Position numbers and translations under genes: made by a program. The notes beneath the pieces are model-generated. The model was not told the DNA's origin. It was given only the letters and a program-made list of their open reading frames with translations, and searched no databases. 64,000 nt of DNA, from NCBI RefSeq assembly GCF_001742425.1, contig NZ_MJEH01000055.1:62001-126000 (forward strand), in the 5' to 3' direction. Numbering within the stretch: the first letter of the stretch is position 1; each line of letters starts with the position of its first letter. This DNA is from Bacillus solimangrovi. Its GTDB lineage: Bacteria > Bacillota > Bacilli > Bacillales > Bacillaceae_N. This document shows positions 1-8,379 of this stretch, one piece after another.

Positions 1-155
1 GAGGTCGGGCATGGTTAGCTTGTATGAGTGAAGCGATGGATGAAATTGGTTTAGAAGGTCCTTTACGAGAAGCCATTTATGAGAGACTAGTGCTAACTGC
101 ACAACATATGGTTAATACACCGGATGAACCGCAAGAGAAAGGAGAATCCGTGTGA
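1..155 (+). CDS. yjbI: Truncated haemoglobin YjbI, C-terminal end (partial)
   Basis: The reading frame is open from the left edge and ends at TGA 153-155. The visible 50 residues include WLACMSEAMDEIG and LTAQHMVNTPDE, typical of the C-terminal helix of group II truncated haemoglobins of the YjbI type. These are small haem proteins that bind oxygen and related ligands; the haem-binding part lies outside the window. The stop overlaps the GTG start of spxH (GTGA), so the two are probably translationally coupled. The pairing yjbI-yjbH is conserved in Bacillus. Identification rests on the tail only. Confidence 0.85.
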   Translation, partial: GRAWLACMSEAMDEIGLEGPLREAIYERLVLTAQHMVNTPDEPQEKGESV

Positions 156-1036
156 TTTGTCATTCCGCTGAGAACAATATTGGTTCGAAGCAATCGGTAA
201 AGTGCAAAAGGCCTGTTGAAATATATGTGTTTATTGATCCACTTTGTGCAGAAGCCTGGGCATTAGAACCAATATTAAAAAAATTGTATTTACATTACAA
301 TGATGTCTTTACAATACGTCACGTCATTACTAGTAAGCTCCAACGATTAAATCTTGCTAAAGGCAATAAACCATCTAATATCGCAGCTGTCTGGGAACAT
401 ACAGCAAGTCGTTCAGGCATGTCATGTGACGGTGATTTATGGTTTGAAGATCCGATTGCAACTCCATATGCAGCTTCAATTGGTATTAAAGCTGCAGAAC
501 TTCAAGGGAAACATGCAGGTGTTCGTTTCCTTCGCAAAATGCAAGAGACGATGTTTTTGAAAAAACAAAACGTCTCAAAAGAAGAGGTTTTAATTAAGAT
601 AGCTGAGAAAGCTGGACTAGATATACATGAATTCCAGAAAGATCTTCATTCTGAAGGAGCTGTCAAAGCGTTTCAATGCGATCTAAAAATTAGTGGAGAG
701 ATGGAGATCGACAGGAGTCCCTCTCTTGTTTTCTTTAATAACGAAAACATTGATTCTGAAGGTCTGAAGGTTACTGGACAATATGAATACGAAGTTTATG
801 AACAAATCTTAAAGGATATTTTCCAACGAGACATCCAACCAAAACCGCTCCCTAAAATAGAACAATTTTTATCACATTACTCATTCGTAGCGGCAAAGGA
901 AATTGAAGTCGTATATAACATGACTTGCAAAGAAGTGGAAACAATGATGAGAAAGCTCGCACTCAAAGGCGAGGTGAAATGCGTTCCAGTAAAATACGGA
1001 ACCTTTTGGCGCTATATTGGTAAAAAAAATACATGA
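152..1036 (+). CDS. spxH: ClpXP adaptor protein SpxH (YjbH), thioredoxin-like fold
   Basis: A 294-residue protein that in Bacillus binds the regulator Spx and delivers it to ClpXP for degradation when there is no thiol stress. The GTG start is set by AAGGAG five bases upstream and overlaps the yjbI stop. The DsbA-like core is clear: IYVFIDPLCAEAWALEP near residue 30, SRSGMSCDG, KAAELQGK and SPSLVFF. Two points differ from the B. subtilis protein as I remember it: the CxxC-like motif reads CAEA with only one cysteine, and the N-terminal Zn-binding His/Cys run is reduced to one Cys and one His (MICHSAENN). The likely target gene spxA is in the same window at 10.6 kb. A strong terminator follows. 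Confidence 0.93.
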   Translation: MICHSAENNIGSKQSVKCKRPVEIYVFIDPLCAEAWALEPILKKLYLHYNDVFTIRHVITSKLQRLNLAKGNKPSNIAAVWEHTASRSGMSCDGDLWFEDPIATPYAASIGIKAAELQGKHAGVRFLRKMQETMFLKKQNVSKEEVLIKIAEKAGLDIHEFQKDLHSEGAVKAFQCDLKISGEMEIDRSPSLVFFNNENIDSEGLKVTGQYEYEVYEQILKDIFQRDIQPKPLPKIEQFLSHYSFVAAKEIEVVYNMTCKEVETMMRKLALKGEVKCVPVKYGTFWRYIGKKNT

Positions 1037-1100
1037 ACGAAAAATTATCACAAAGCACCTAGCTTACAAATTAAATTTAAACATTGAAACATGTCATGAG

Positions 1101-1136
1101 AAGAGGCTGAATATCAGACGATATTCAGCCTCTTTC
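1101..1136 (+). terminator. Rho-independent terminator after spxH
   Basis: A perfect 13-bp stem (GAGGCTGAATATC with its complement) closes a 4-base loop and extends by A-T pairs into a short T tract. It lies 65 bases after the spxH stop. Confidence 0.85.
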
Positions 1137-1560
1137 AGTCAAAACTAGTATGTGTAATGATACTGATTATCTCTTTTCCCTTATGTATTCCAACTATCTG
1201 ATAATTTGTAATCACAATATGCACATATATAGAAAAGGAACCGATCCTCAATGGAATCAGTCCCTTTTCACACGTCTTCATTCGACAGGGGGGTGGGAGA
1301 AAGTTTCACGGTCAAACAAAGGGGTTATGTTTGCTTGTGATTAACTTTACAATGTAAATATACCAGCTTTTTAGAGGTCTGACAATTAGATTGTTAACCA
1401 TTTCACAAAAATGTCACTAACCCTTACATTCTTTTAAGATCATTCGTTTCAATATTGATTTGAATGCGCTATCAACGTTATTATTACTATTTTATGTATC
1501 AAAACTAGTTGTCATATCTTACTCTCCCATTTCTATAATTAGGAATGAGGAGGAATTTAT
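1137..1560. other. Gene-free interval, no feature assigned
   Basis: About 420 bases without a convincing gene. There is a G-rich stretch near 1288-1300 and an imperfect inverted repeat around 1232-1269 (aaaagga.../...tccctttt), but no ribosome binding site tied to a good reading frame. The promoter of the small membrane gene at 1561 should lie near the right end. Confidence 0.4.
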
Positions 1561-1764
1561 ATGAACAATAGATGGTTTTTATTTATAATACTTGTAATAG
1601 CAAACATAGGGGCATTTTACTACTATTTACTTGGATTAATGCGACTTGAACCCCTCTTTCTGGCTGCTATCATTCAATTCACCGTTGTTCTAGTTAGCCT
1701 ATTCATTTGGAATAAACGTAATACGTTTCGTGGGATACGAACGAAACGTAATAACAATCAGTGA
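1561..1764 (+). CDS. Small two-helix membrane protein, unknown function
   Basis: 67 residues with a very good ribosome binding site (GAGGAGG, 8 bases before ATG). Two hydrophobic helices (about residues 5-25 and 30-50) are followed by a basic tail rich in Arg, Lys and Asn, suggesting an inner-membrane protein with a cytoplasmic positive C-terminus. I do not recognise the family. It sits where B. subtilis has the small gene yizD between pepF and yjbH, but sequence identity cannot be judged here. Its stop codon lies inside the terminator shared with pepF. Confidence 0.7.
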   Translation: MNNRWFLFIILVIANIGAFYYYLLGLMRLEPLFLAAIIQFTVVLVSLFIWNKRNTFRGIRTKRNNNQ

Positions 1765-1797
1765 GGGAATAGAAAACCCTCACTGATTGAATTATTT
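1756..1797. terminator. Bidirectional terminator between the 67-aa gene and pepF
   Basis: A perfect 12-bp stem (AATCAGTGAGGG / CCCTCACTGATT) with a 9-base loop and an AT-rich tail on the plus side. It serves the converging genes on both strands. Confidence 0.85.
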
Positions 1798-3615
1798 TTA
1801 TGCTTGCTCAAGCAATTCTTCAAGTTCAGATAACTTCGCCTCAAAAACTTGTAAAGCTTGCTCAATCGGTTGTTTAGTTGTCATATCTACACCTGCATGT
1901 TTTAATACCTCAATTGGATAATCAGAGCTTCCTGCTTTCAAGAAGTCTACGTAACGATTAACAGCTACTTCACCTTCATCTAGAATTTGCTGAGAAAGAG
2001 CTGTTGCCGCACTGAAGCCAGTTGCATATTGATATACATAATAATTGTAATAAAAATGAGGGATACGTGACCACTCTAAACCGATTTCTTCATCCAAAGC
2101 AATTTCATCACCGAAATATTTTTTATTTAATTCATAATACATATTTGTAAGTGAATCTGCTGTAAGTGCTTCTCCCTCTTGAGCTTTCGTATGAATCAGA
2201 TACTCAAATTCTGCGAACATCGTTTGACGGAATACCGTCGCACGGAAACCTTCTAAGTAATGATTAAGAAGATACATTTTCTTCTTTTTATCATCTGTAT
2301 TTTTAAGCATGTAATCATTTAATAATGCCTCATTACACGTCGAAGCTACCTCTGCTACAAAAATAGAGTAATTTGCATAAGGGTATGGCTGTGTTTTGCG
2401 TGTATAATAGCTGTGGACAGAATGCCCAAGCTCATGTGCCAAAGTAAACAAATTGTTCACATTATCTTGCCAATTCATAAGAATATATGGGTTTGTTCCA
2501 TATGTACCTGATGAATAAGCTCCACTGCGTTTCCCTTTCGTCTCATGAACATCAATCCAACGATTTTCATAACCTTCTTTTAAAATATTTGCATATTCGT
2601 CCCCTAATGGTGCTAACCCTTTTAAGATGAGGTCTTTCGCCTCTTCATATTTTACTTCCATTTTCACTTCTGGAATAAGTGGTGTATAAAGGTCATACAT
2701 GTGCACTTCATCAATCTTAAGGACCTTTTTACGCAGTTTGATATACCTTTGCAATAAAGGTAAGTGCTCATTAATGACTTCAATTAAATTGTCATAAACT
2801 TTCTCTGGAATATTATTTCCACTAAGTGCAGATTGTCGAGCAGAATCATAGTTTCTCACTCTAGCATTGAAATTGTCCTTCTTCACTGTACCACTTAACG
2901 TAGAAGCAAACGTATTTTTATATTGGCCATATGTTTTATAAACTGCTTTGAATGCATCTTCTCTCACTCGTCGGTCATCACTTTCTAAGAAGCGAATAAA
3001 GCGACCATGTGTAATTTCAATATCTTCACCATTTTCATCTTTGATTTCTGGGAAAGTAATATCAGCATTGTTCAACATACCAAACGTATTACTTGAACTC
3101 CCCAACACTTCCCCCGCCTGAGCTAATAACGACTCTTCTTCTGCAGATAAAACATGGGGACGTTGACGATTAATTTCATCTAGTGCGTGATCATACAACT
3201 TCAAGCCTTCATGTTCTTGTAAAAATTGTTGAATCGTTTCTTCCGGTATTGAAAGAATTTCAGGTATGATAAATGACATTGCTGCACCTACTTGTGAATA
3301 TAAGTTAGAGGCGCGGTCATCTAATCCTTGATAATGTGAGTTTGTCGTATCTTCATCGGAACGCATATGTGCATATGTATAAAGCTTACCAATTTTCTTT
3401 GCTACCTCATGTTGATATTCGAATGCCTCAAATAACGTTTCAGCTGATTCTCCAAGTTTCCCTTGAAATTCAGTTATTTTAGGAAGCATTGTCTTTACCT
3501 CTGTAAATAGGCTCTCCCACTCACTATCTGAAGCAAATATATCTTCGAGTCTCCACTTATACTGTTCATCAATCTCGTCTCGCGTAGGTAATGATTTTTT
3601 CTTTAGTTCAGCCAT
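1798..3615 (-). CDS. pepF: Oligoendopeptidase F (M3 metallopeptidase)
   Basis: A 605-residue cytoplasmic zinc peptidase that cleaves short peptides of roughly 7-17 residues; in Bacillus PepF can affect sporulation signalling peptides. The zinc site HELGH is at residues 394-398, with the downstream glutamate ligand in EVASTCNE. The N-terminal half has the alpha-helical M3B arrangement (LYTYAHMRSDEDT). Length matches the family. AAGGGA lies about 9 bases before the ATG. It is the last gene of the leftward group and ends at the shared bidirectional terminator. The opp transporter and this peptidase could together process imported peptides, but they are not adjacent. Confidence 0.95.
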   Translation of the reverse strand: MAELKKKSLPTRDEIDEQYKWRLEDIFASDSEWESLFTEVKTMLPKITEFQGKLGESAETLFEAFEYQHEVAKKIGKLYTYAHMRSDEDTTNSHYQGLDDRASNLYSQVGAAMSFIIPEILSIPEETIQQFLQEHEGLKLYDHALDEINRQRPHVLSAEEESLLAQAGEVLGSSSNTFGMLNNADITFPEIKDENGEDIEITHGRFIRFLESDDRRVREDAFKAVYKTYGQYKNTFASTLSGTVKKDNFNARVRNYDSARQSALSGNNIPEKVYDNLIEVINEHLPLLQRYIKLRKKVLKIDEVHMYDLYTPLIPEVKMEVKYEEAKDLILKGLAPLGDEYANILKEGYENRWIDVHETKGKRSGAYSSGTYGTNPYILMNWQDNVNNLFTLAHELGHSVHSYYTRKTQPYPYANYSIFVAEVASTCNEALLNDYMLKNTDDKKKKMYLLNHYLEGFRATVFRQTMFAEFEYLIHTKAQEGEALTADSLTNMYYELNKKYFGDEIALDEEIGLEWSRIPHFYYNYYVYQYATGFSAATALSQQILDEGEVAVNRYVDFLKAGSSDYPIEVLKHAGVDMTTKQPIEQALQVFEAKLSELEELLEQA

Positions 3616-3805
3616 CCAACCAATCCCTTCTAAACAATTTGACCTCTTTGAAGTTTTCGCTCAACTTCTAAAGAATTCCTGTTTTTTAGTGTATTCTTTC
3701 CATTACAAATTATCCTATAGTTATTATATTCTTGCAAAAAAATTGCACTGACTATCTGTTTGATGTTGTTTTGGCTTTCGTAATAATTTGTGCAGCATAA
3801 CAAAA

Positions 3806-3832
3806 GCCCGCTTCATAAAAAAGCGGGCAAAA
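3806..3832 (-). terminator. Terminator of hcp
   Basis: GCCCGCTT and AAGCGGGC form an 8-bp GC-rich stem with a short A/T loop, followed on the minus strand by a T tract. It lies about 30 bases beyond the hcp stop. Confidence 0.85.
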
Positions 3833-3861
3833 ATATATTCATATGAGGGTTGAATCTTAAA

Positions 3862-5160
3862 TTAAGAAGACGAAAGAGCTAACATTGCTTCCATATCTTC
3901 TTGTGCATCTCCAATCAATTGAAGATTAAACATATTAACTAGTACATCAAGTACACCTTCTGAAATAAATTCAGGTGGTTTAGGGCCGATACGGATATCT
4001 TTGATACCTAAACTGAACAACCCTAGTAAGATTGCAACAGCTTTTTGTTCAAACCATGAAAGCACAATCGATACAGGTAATTCATTCACTTCACATTCAA
4101 ATGCATCAGCTAAAGCCATTGCAATTTTAACAGTCGAACCTGAATTGTTACATTGACCAAGGTCAATATAACGAGGAATTTCAGTGCCTGGTACAGTTCC
4201 ATAATCAACATCGTTGAATCGAAACTTTCCACAGGAAGTCGTTAAAATAACCGTTTCTGGGGGAAGTGATGTAGCTAGTTCACGATAATATTCGCCACCC
4301 TTTCCAGGTGCATCACATCCAGCGATAACGAAGAAACGTTTAATTTTACCGTCTTTAACAGCTTGAATGACTTCAGGCGCTAATCCTAAAACGGTTTCAT
4401 GATGAAATCCTGTTGTTAACGTTTTGTCAGACTCCATATATACTTCAGGTAACTCTAAAGCTCGATTAATTAATGGGGAAAAATCATCGTTCGTAATTTT
4501 TTCCACACCTTCTAAACCTGTTACTTCATAAGTGAACATTCGGTCTGCATAGCCACCTTTAATTGGCATGACACAGTTTGTTGTTGCAAGAATTGCGCCT
4601 TTGAAGTTTTCGAATAGACGACGTTGATCATACCATGCTTTACCGATATTTCCTTTAAGATGACTATATTTTTTCAATTGAGGATAGCCATGAGCTGGAA
4701 GCATTTCTGAATGGGTATAAATGTTAATACCTTTACCCTCAGTTTGCTTTAACAGTTCTTCTAATGCAAAAAGGTTATGCCCCGTAATGAGAATAGCTTT
4801 TCCCTCAACCTTATTTTGCGATACTTGAACTGGCTCTGGAATACCTAAACGTGTCGTGTGTGCGTCATCTAACACTTCCATCATTCGAACTGCTGACTGA
4901 CCAACTTGCATAGCCATATCAATATGTTCTTGCACATTAAAGTTCGAATTCGTCAATGTCATATATAGCGCTTCATGTGTTGTACGGTCTACAAATGGAT
5001 CTGTATAGCCTAACTGTTGTGCATGTGTTCGATAAGCTGCAATCCCTTTTAAACCAAATACAATTGTATCCTGTAAGCTTGCGATTGTTTCGTCTTTCCC
5101 ACATACCCCGATAACTTTACAACCACCGCTTGGCGTCTGTTCACATTGATGGCAAAACAT
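3862..5160 (-). CDS. hcp: Hybrid-cluster protein, short class III type (hydroxylamine reductase / NO-stress protein)
   Basis: A 432-residue iron-sulfur protein of the Hcp family, linked to nitric oxide and hydroxylamine detoxification under low oxygen. The N-terminus carries C3-x2-C6-x7-C14-x5-C20, the cubane [4Fe-4S] ligand set of the anaerobe-type enzymes. Hybrid-cluster ligands are visible in order: GHN, TTNC, GCDAPGKGG, TSCGKFRFND, GQCNNSG and SWFEQKA. Class I and II proteins have about 550 residues; the missing 110 or so just after the cysteine motif place this in class III. A GGGAGGGG site lies 7 bases before the ATG. It is a single gene with its own terminator and a palindromic operator upstream. 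B. subtilis has no gene here, so it is an insertion relative to that genome. Confidence 0.93.
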   Translation of the reverse strand: MFCHQCEQTPSGGCKVIGVCGKDETIASLQDTIVFGLKGIAAYRTHAQQLGYTDPFVDRTTHEALYMTLTNSNFNVQEHIDMAMQVGQSAVRMMEVLDDAHTTRLGIPEPVQVSQNKVEGKAILITGHNLFALEELLKQTEGKGINIYTHSEMLPAHGYPQLKKYSHLKGNIGKAWYDQRRLFENFKGAILATTNCVMPIKGGYADRMFTYEVTGLEGVEKITNDDFSPLINRALELPEVYMESDKTLTTGFHHETVLGLAPEVIQAVKDGKIKRFFVIAGCDAPGKGGEYYRELATSLPPETVILTTSCGKFRFNDVDYGTVPGTEIPRYIDLGQCNNSGSTVKIAMALADAFECEVNELPVSIVLSWFEQKAVAILLGLFSLGIKDIRIGPKPPEFISEGVLDVLVNMFNLQLIGDAQEDMEAMLALSSS

Positions 5161-5183
5161 TGATTATCCCCTCCCACTTGAAC

Positions 5184-5233
5184 TACTGTTAGCATACTTC
5201 ACACATTCCGAGTAAACAGTGATCTAGATCACT
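5184..5233 (-). promoter_or_regulatory. Putative hcp promoter with Crp/Fnr-type operator
   Basis: On the minus strand AGTGA-TCTAGA-TCACT (5218-5233) is a perfect 16-bp palindrome of the TGTGA-N6-TCACA type used by Crp/Fnr regulators. A -10-like TATGCT lies at 5196-5191; counting from it gives a start near 5184, so the palindrome centre (5225.5) falls at -41.5, the class II activator position. The -35 region has no good TTGACA, as expected for an activator-dependent promoter. The regulator is inferred, not shown. Confidence 0.6.
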
Positions 5234-5246
5234 ATTGGATCATTTT

Positions 5247-6440
5247 TCAAAATGTTGACACATTATTGTTTAATTTATTAATTTTTCCCATTACTTCCTG
5301 ATCATAATGGAAGGCTTGTTCAATATTATTACATTGATTAAAAGCTTGTATTTTTTGAAATATACACTCGTTTTTTTTCTGTAAATAACTTAATCTAGTA
5401 AGCAATTCGAGATATTCCTTAATTGCAATCGAATAATGAGTTGTAGGATACATCGGTAACTGACGTACTTTAAACAACCCGCTCTGTAACGCACGCTTGA
5501 ACTGATCGATAACTTTATTAAGATGAATTACGGACCCTAAAGGAAGTGGTTTAATAAACGTTAACCAGATCCACGCTTGCCACATCATTGCAGATGTTTC
5601 GATCATATAAAGAGACGGTATTGGAACACCAACTTCCGCAGGTAAATAACTAAGATGTATGCCCTGTTCATATAATAAGGTTGCAAATCGATGTTGAAGA
5701 GGAGAATGAAACATGCCTGCCCGAGAGCGCCATTTCTTCTTCTCCAACAACCATAATTGATAAATGGATTTCTCTTGTTTGAAAGGTATTGAGTTATCTG
5801 TCTTCGTCTGAAGGGGTTTAATTGAAAGGTGTGCAAGCGTTGTTTGAGAAGAGAACGGTGTAATGTGAGAAAGGATTAATAAGTGATAGGAATGTGGACA
5901 GTAATAGAGAAGAGTTGGTTCACGCTGATAGGGAAAGAGGAAAGTCCAATCAAATGTGGGAATACGAAAGAGAGATGCAGATATCCGCTTTAATCGTTTT
6001 TCACCTAGTATCCATAATGGGCGAATATGTGCAGTTTGATACCCGCGTGTTCGTTCAATAATCCTAGTCCTCGGTACGGTAGCACACTGAAATTCAACTG
6101 CAATACTGTTTTTTCTTTGTAGCAAAATGTCTGGACGTTGCTTTAAATTATGCAAATAAGGTTCTAATGTAGCATCATACCCTTTCGAAATAAAGTATTC
6201 ATACAACTGTTTTTTACCTGTAAGATGATAATCAGATTCACCTTCAGCCTGTGCTTCGCAATATGAAGTCGTTTCATGTGCGAAATGCCAAATTCGTTTT
6301 GCTCCAAGCTTCACAACTAACTTACTTCCACAAGCAGAACAAAAAAATTTATAGTCATTCCTCCATTCGTGAATATACTTGCGTACTTCATCGTCAAGCA
6401 ATGAAATAGATTTTCCATCTTCTATTATTGCTGTTAACAC
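5247..6440 (-). CDS. coiA: Competence protein CoiA-like
   Basis: A CoiA-family protein of 397 residues, needed for genetic transformation in Gram-positive bacteria and thought to act on incoming single-stranded DNA. I chose GTG at 6440 because GGAGGAG lies 5 bases before it; a longer ATG frame would put that site inside the coding sequence. An N-terminal Cys/His cluster (C34, C37, H52, H55, C61) looks like a zinc site. A nuclease-like core follows: RPDILL (D104) and AVEFQC (E116, Q118), a PD-(D/E)XK variant. The C-terminal third is poorly conserved and hydrophobic in places. It lies between cls and hcp; in B. subtilis the homologue yjbF lies between mecA and pepF. Confidence 0.88.
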   Translation of the reverse strand: MLTAIIEDGKSISLLDDEVRKYIHEWRNDYKFFCSACGSKLVVKLGAKRIWHFAHETTSYCEAQAEGESDYHLTGKKQLYEYFISKGYDATLEPYLHNLKQRPDILLQRKNSIAVEFQCATVPRTRIIERTRGYQTAHIRPLWILGEKRLKRISASLFRIPTFDWTFLFPYQREPTLLYYCPHSYHLLILSHITPFSSQTTLAHLSIKPLQTKTDNSIPFKQEKSIYQLWLLEKKKWRSRAGMFHSPLQHRFATLLYEQGIHLSYLPAEVGVPIPSLYMIETSAMMWQAWIWLTFIKPLPLGSVIHLNKVIDQFKRALQSGLFKVRQLPMYPTTHYSIAIKEYLELLTRLSYLQKKNECIFQKIQAFNQCNNIEQAFHYDQEVMGKINKLNNNVSTF

Positions 6441-6504
6441 AATCACTCCTCCTTTCATAGTAATAAAAGTTCGTCATTGTAGCTACTTTACCTGTTAAAA
6501 TACA

Positions 6505-6533
6505 TAAAAAAAAGACATTGCATATATGCAATG
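6505..6533 (-). terminator. Terminator of cls
   Basis: CATTGCATATATGCAATG (6516-6533) is fully self-complementary and is followed on the minus strand by eight Ts. It begins two bases after the cls stop codon. Confidence 0.85.
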
Positions 6534-6535
6534 CC

Positions 6536-8047
6536 TTACAATAATGGTGACAATAGGCGCGAAGTAGATTCAAATAAACGTTGCTTGAAAGAACGTTTTT
6601 TGAATAACTCATAATCAACCTCTTTCGCATGTTCCAAATCATTTATAAAGTCGTTCACAAGAGTTTCCGTACTCTTTGTTCGATAAAGGAAGGCATTTAC
6701 TTCGAAATTCAAATGAAAGCTACGCATATCCATATTAGAAGTTCCCATTGAAGCAAGCTCCTTGTCTACAATTACAATCTTACTATGTAAGAAACCACGC
6801 TCATATTCATAAATTTTCACACCTGTTTCTAGAAGGGTTGGAAAATAAGATCGTGATGCATAGAAAACCGTTCGTTTATCAGGACGATTTGGCATTAAGA
6901 TTCGAACATCTATCCCACTCAATGCAGCAACTCGAAGTGCTGTTAAGATGTCATCATCTGGAATGAGATATGGAGTCGCAATCCAGATCGATTCTTTGGC
7001 AGAAATAATCATTGAGAAGAAGACATTTTTAATAACTTCTAAGTCATTATCTGGCCCACCTGCAAGCATCTGAACGCCTCCTAGATTATCACTTTCCACC
7101 AAATCAGGAGATAAATAACTAGGGGTGAGCAACGTTTCTTCAGTCATATAATACCAATCTTGCAGAAAAATAATTTGCAAACTACGAACTGCTTCTCCTT
7201 TAACATATAAGTGTGTATCTCGCCAGTGACCGAAATACTCGTCTTTTCCTAAGTACTCATCTCCGACATTCAATCCACCGACAAATGCTTCATTTCCATC
7301 AATGACAACTATTTTTCGGTGATTTCTGAAATTTAATTTATTGTTAATAATAGGTATCTTAACTGGTGAAAAAGGAACCATTTCTACACCAGCATTTTTT
7401 AATTCTGTTATATACTTTTGTGAAAGCTGCCAAGAACCTACAGCGTCATATAAGAATCGGACCTTAACTCCATTTTTAGCTCGCTCTTCTAAAATTTCTT
7501 TTAACTCATTTCCAATTCCATCATGACGCACAATATAATATTCCAAATGAATGTGATGTTCTGCATTTTTCAAAGCTTTCTTCAACTCATTAAACTTTTG
7601 CTCACCGTTCGTAAGCACTCTCGTATCAGTAGAAAAAGAAATTGGACTTTTCCCAAGCTTATGAGCTAATTGGAATAGAAGCTTCTGATGGTCACCCATC
7701 TTCTGTATCTCATCATTTGGTAATGGTCGTTGTCCTTCTATTTTCGCAAATGCCTGTTCATCTAACCAAGCCTTCTTCTCATATGTACGTCTTTTACGAT
7801 AACTTTGTCCGAACATTATGTAAAAGAAAAAACCAAAAACAGGAAAAACAGCTAGTACAACTAACCATGTCAATGTCCTTGTAGGGTGACGGTTCTCAAA
7901 GAAAATTAAAAAACCTATAAAAACGGCTGAAAGAGAAAATAGAATACTTACTAAACCAAGTAACCACCCTTCCCATAACCCTTTTGTTACAAACATACCA
8001 ATTGCAATAAATAATGTAAATACAAATACTTGTACACTCTTCTTCAT
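6536..8047 (-). CDS. cls: Cardiolipin synthase
   Basis: A phospholipase D-superfamily membrane enzyme (503 residues) that condenses two phosphatidylglycerols into cardiolipin. Two N-terminal transmembrane helices are followed by the PLDc_N region (ENRHPTRTLTWLVVL). Both HKD motifs are intact: HRKIVVID at H243 and HSKIVIVD at H421, each followed by the family's GG or GTSN segment. AAGGGG lies 8 bases before ATG 8047; a GTG one codon earlier is possible. Its own terminator overlaps the stop. The gene stands between mecA and coiA, which are neighbours in B. subtilis, so it was inserted or relocated here. Confidence 0.95.
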   Translation of the reverse strand: MKKSVQVFVFTLFIAIGMFVTKGLWEGWLLGLVSILFSLSAVFIGFLIFFENRHPTRTLTWLVVLAVFPVFGFFFYIMFGQSYRKRRTYEKKAWLDEQAFAKIEGQRPLPNDEIQKMGDHQKLLFQLAHKLGKSPISFSTDTRVLTNGEQKFNELKKALKNAEHHIHLEYYIVRHDGIGNELKEILEERAKNGVKVRFLYDAVGSWQLSQKYITELKNAGVEMVPFSPVKIPIINNKLNFRNHRKIVVIDGNEAFVGGLNVGDEYLGKDEYFGHWRDTHLYVKGEAVRSLQIIFLQDWYYMTEETLLTPSYLSPDLVESDNLGGVQMLAGGPDNDLEVIKNVFFSMIISAKESIWIATPYLIPDDDILTALRVAALSGIDVRILMPNRPDKRTVFYASRSYFPTLLETGVKIYEYERGFLHSKIVIVDKELASMGTSNMDMRSFHLNFEVNAFLYRTKSTETLVNDFINDLEHAKEVDYELFKKRSFKQRLFESTSRLLSPLL

Positions 8048-8277
8048 CACATATACCCCTTACTATTCTACAGCATTAATATATTCAGCTTCTTTTACAA
8101 CCCCTTGTTCTCATTAACATCTCAATAAAGTGAAAATCCTATTAGTTGATAATTAATAAACTCTTATTATTTTACTGCATAGACGTATGATTTCAAACCA
8201 AATTATGAAAATTTTACTGTTCATTACATCATTTACTATAAAGTGAAACTTACATTATTGATGTTTTTCTTCATGAA

Positions 8278-8332
8278 CCACTGATGTTTTCTAAGTTATA
8301 TAGTAAGAGTCTGCGTCAGTTGACACGTGATA
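8278..8332. repeat. Degraded copy of a dispersed intergenic repeat
   Basis: Contains CCACTGATG followed by TCTAAGTT...AGTAAGAGTCTGCG (8290-8314), closely matching TCTAAGTTTTGAAGTAGGAG at 48808-48827 next to yitV, and then GTCAGTTGACACGTGATA, which resembles GTCAGTTAAACCGTGATA at 54562-54580. The central part present in the 48.7 kb copy is missing here. Confidence 0.5.
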
Positions 8333-8341
8333 ATTTCAAAT

Positions 8342-8379
8342 AAAAAAATAAGCCGATTTCACCGACGTGAAACCGACTT
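8342..8379 (-). terminator. Terminator of mecA
   Basis: On the minus strand AAGTCGGTTTCAC pairs with GTGAAATCGGCTT (two G-U pairs) over a 4-base loop and runs into seven Ts. The stem begins in the stop codon of mecA. Confidence 0.85.

Noticed and set aside
1150-1344. A 64-residue frame after the spxH terminator.
   Set aside because: No ribosome binding site, no sensible composition, and it runs through an imperfect inverted repeat.
5946-5962. CCAATCAAATGTGGGAA occurs here inside coiA and again at 24976-24992 upstream of yjaZ.
   Set aside because: One 17-base match in 64 kb of AT-biased DNA is plausible by chance; the flanks do not match and one copy is coding sequence.
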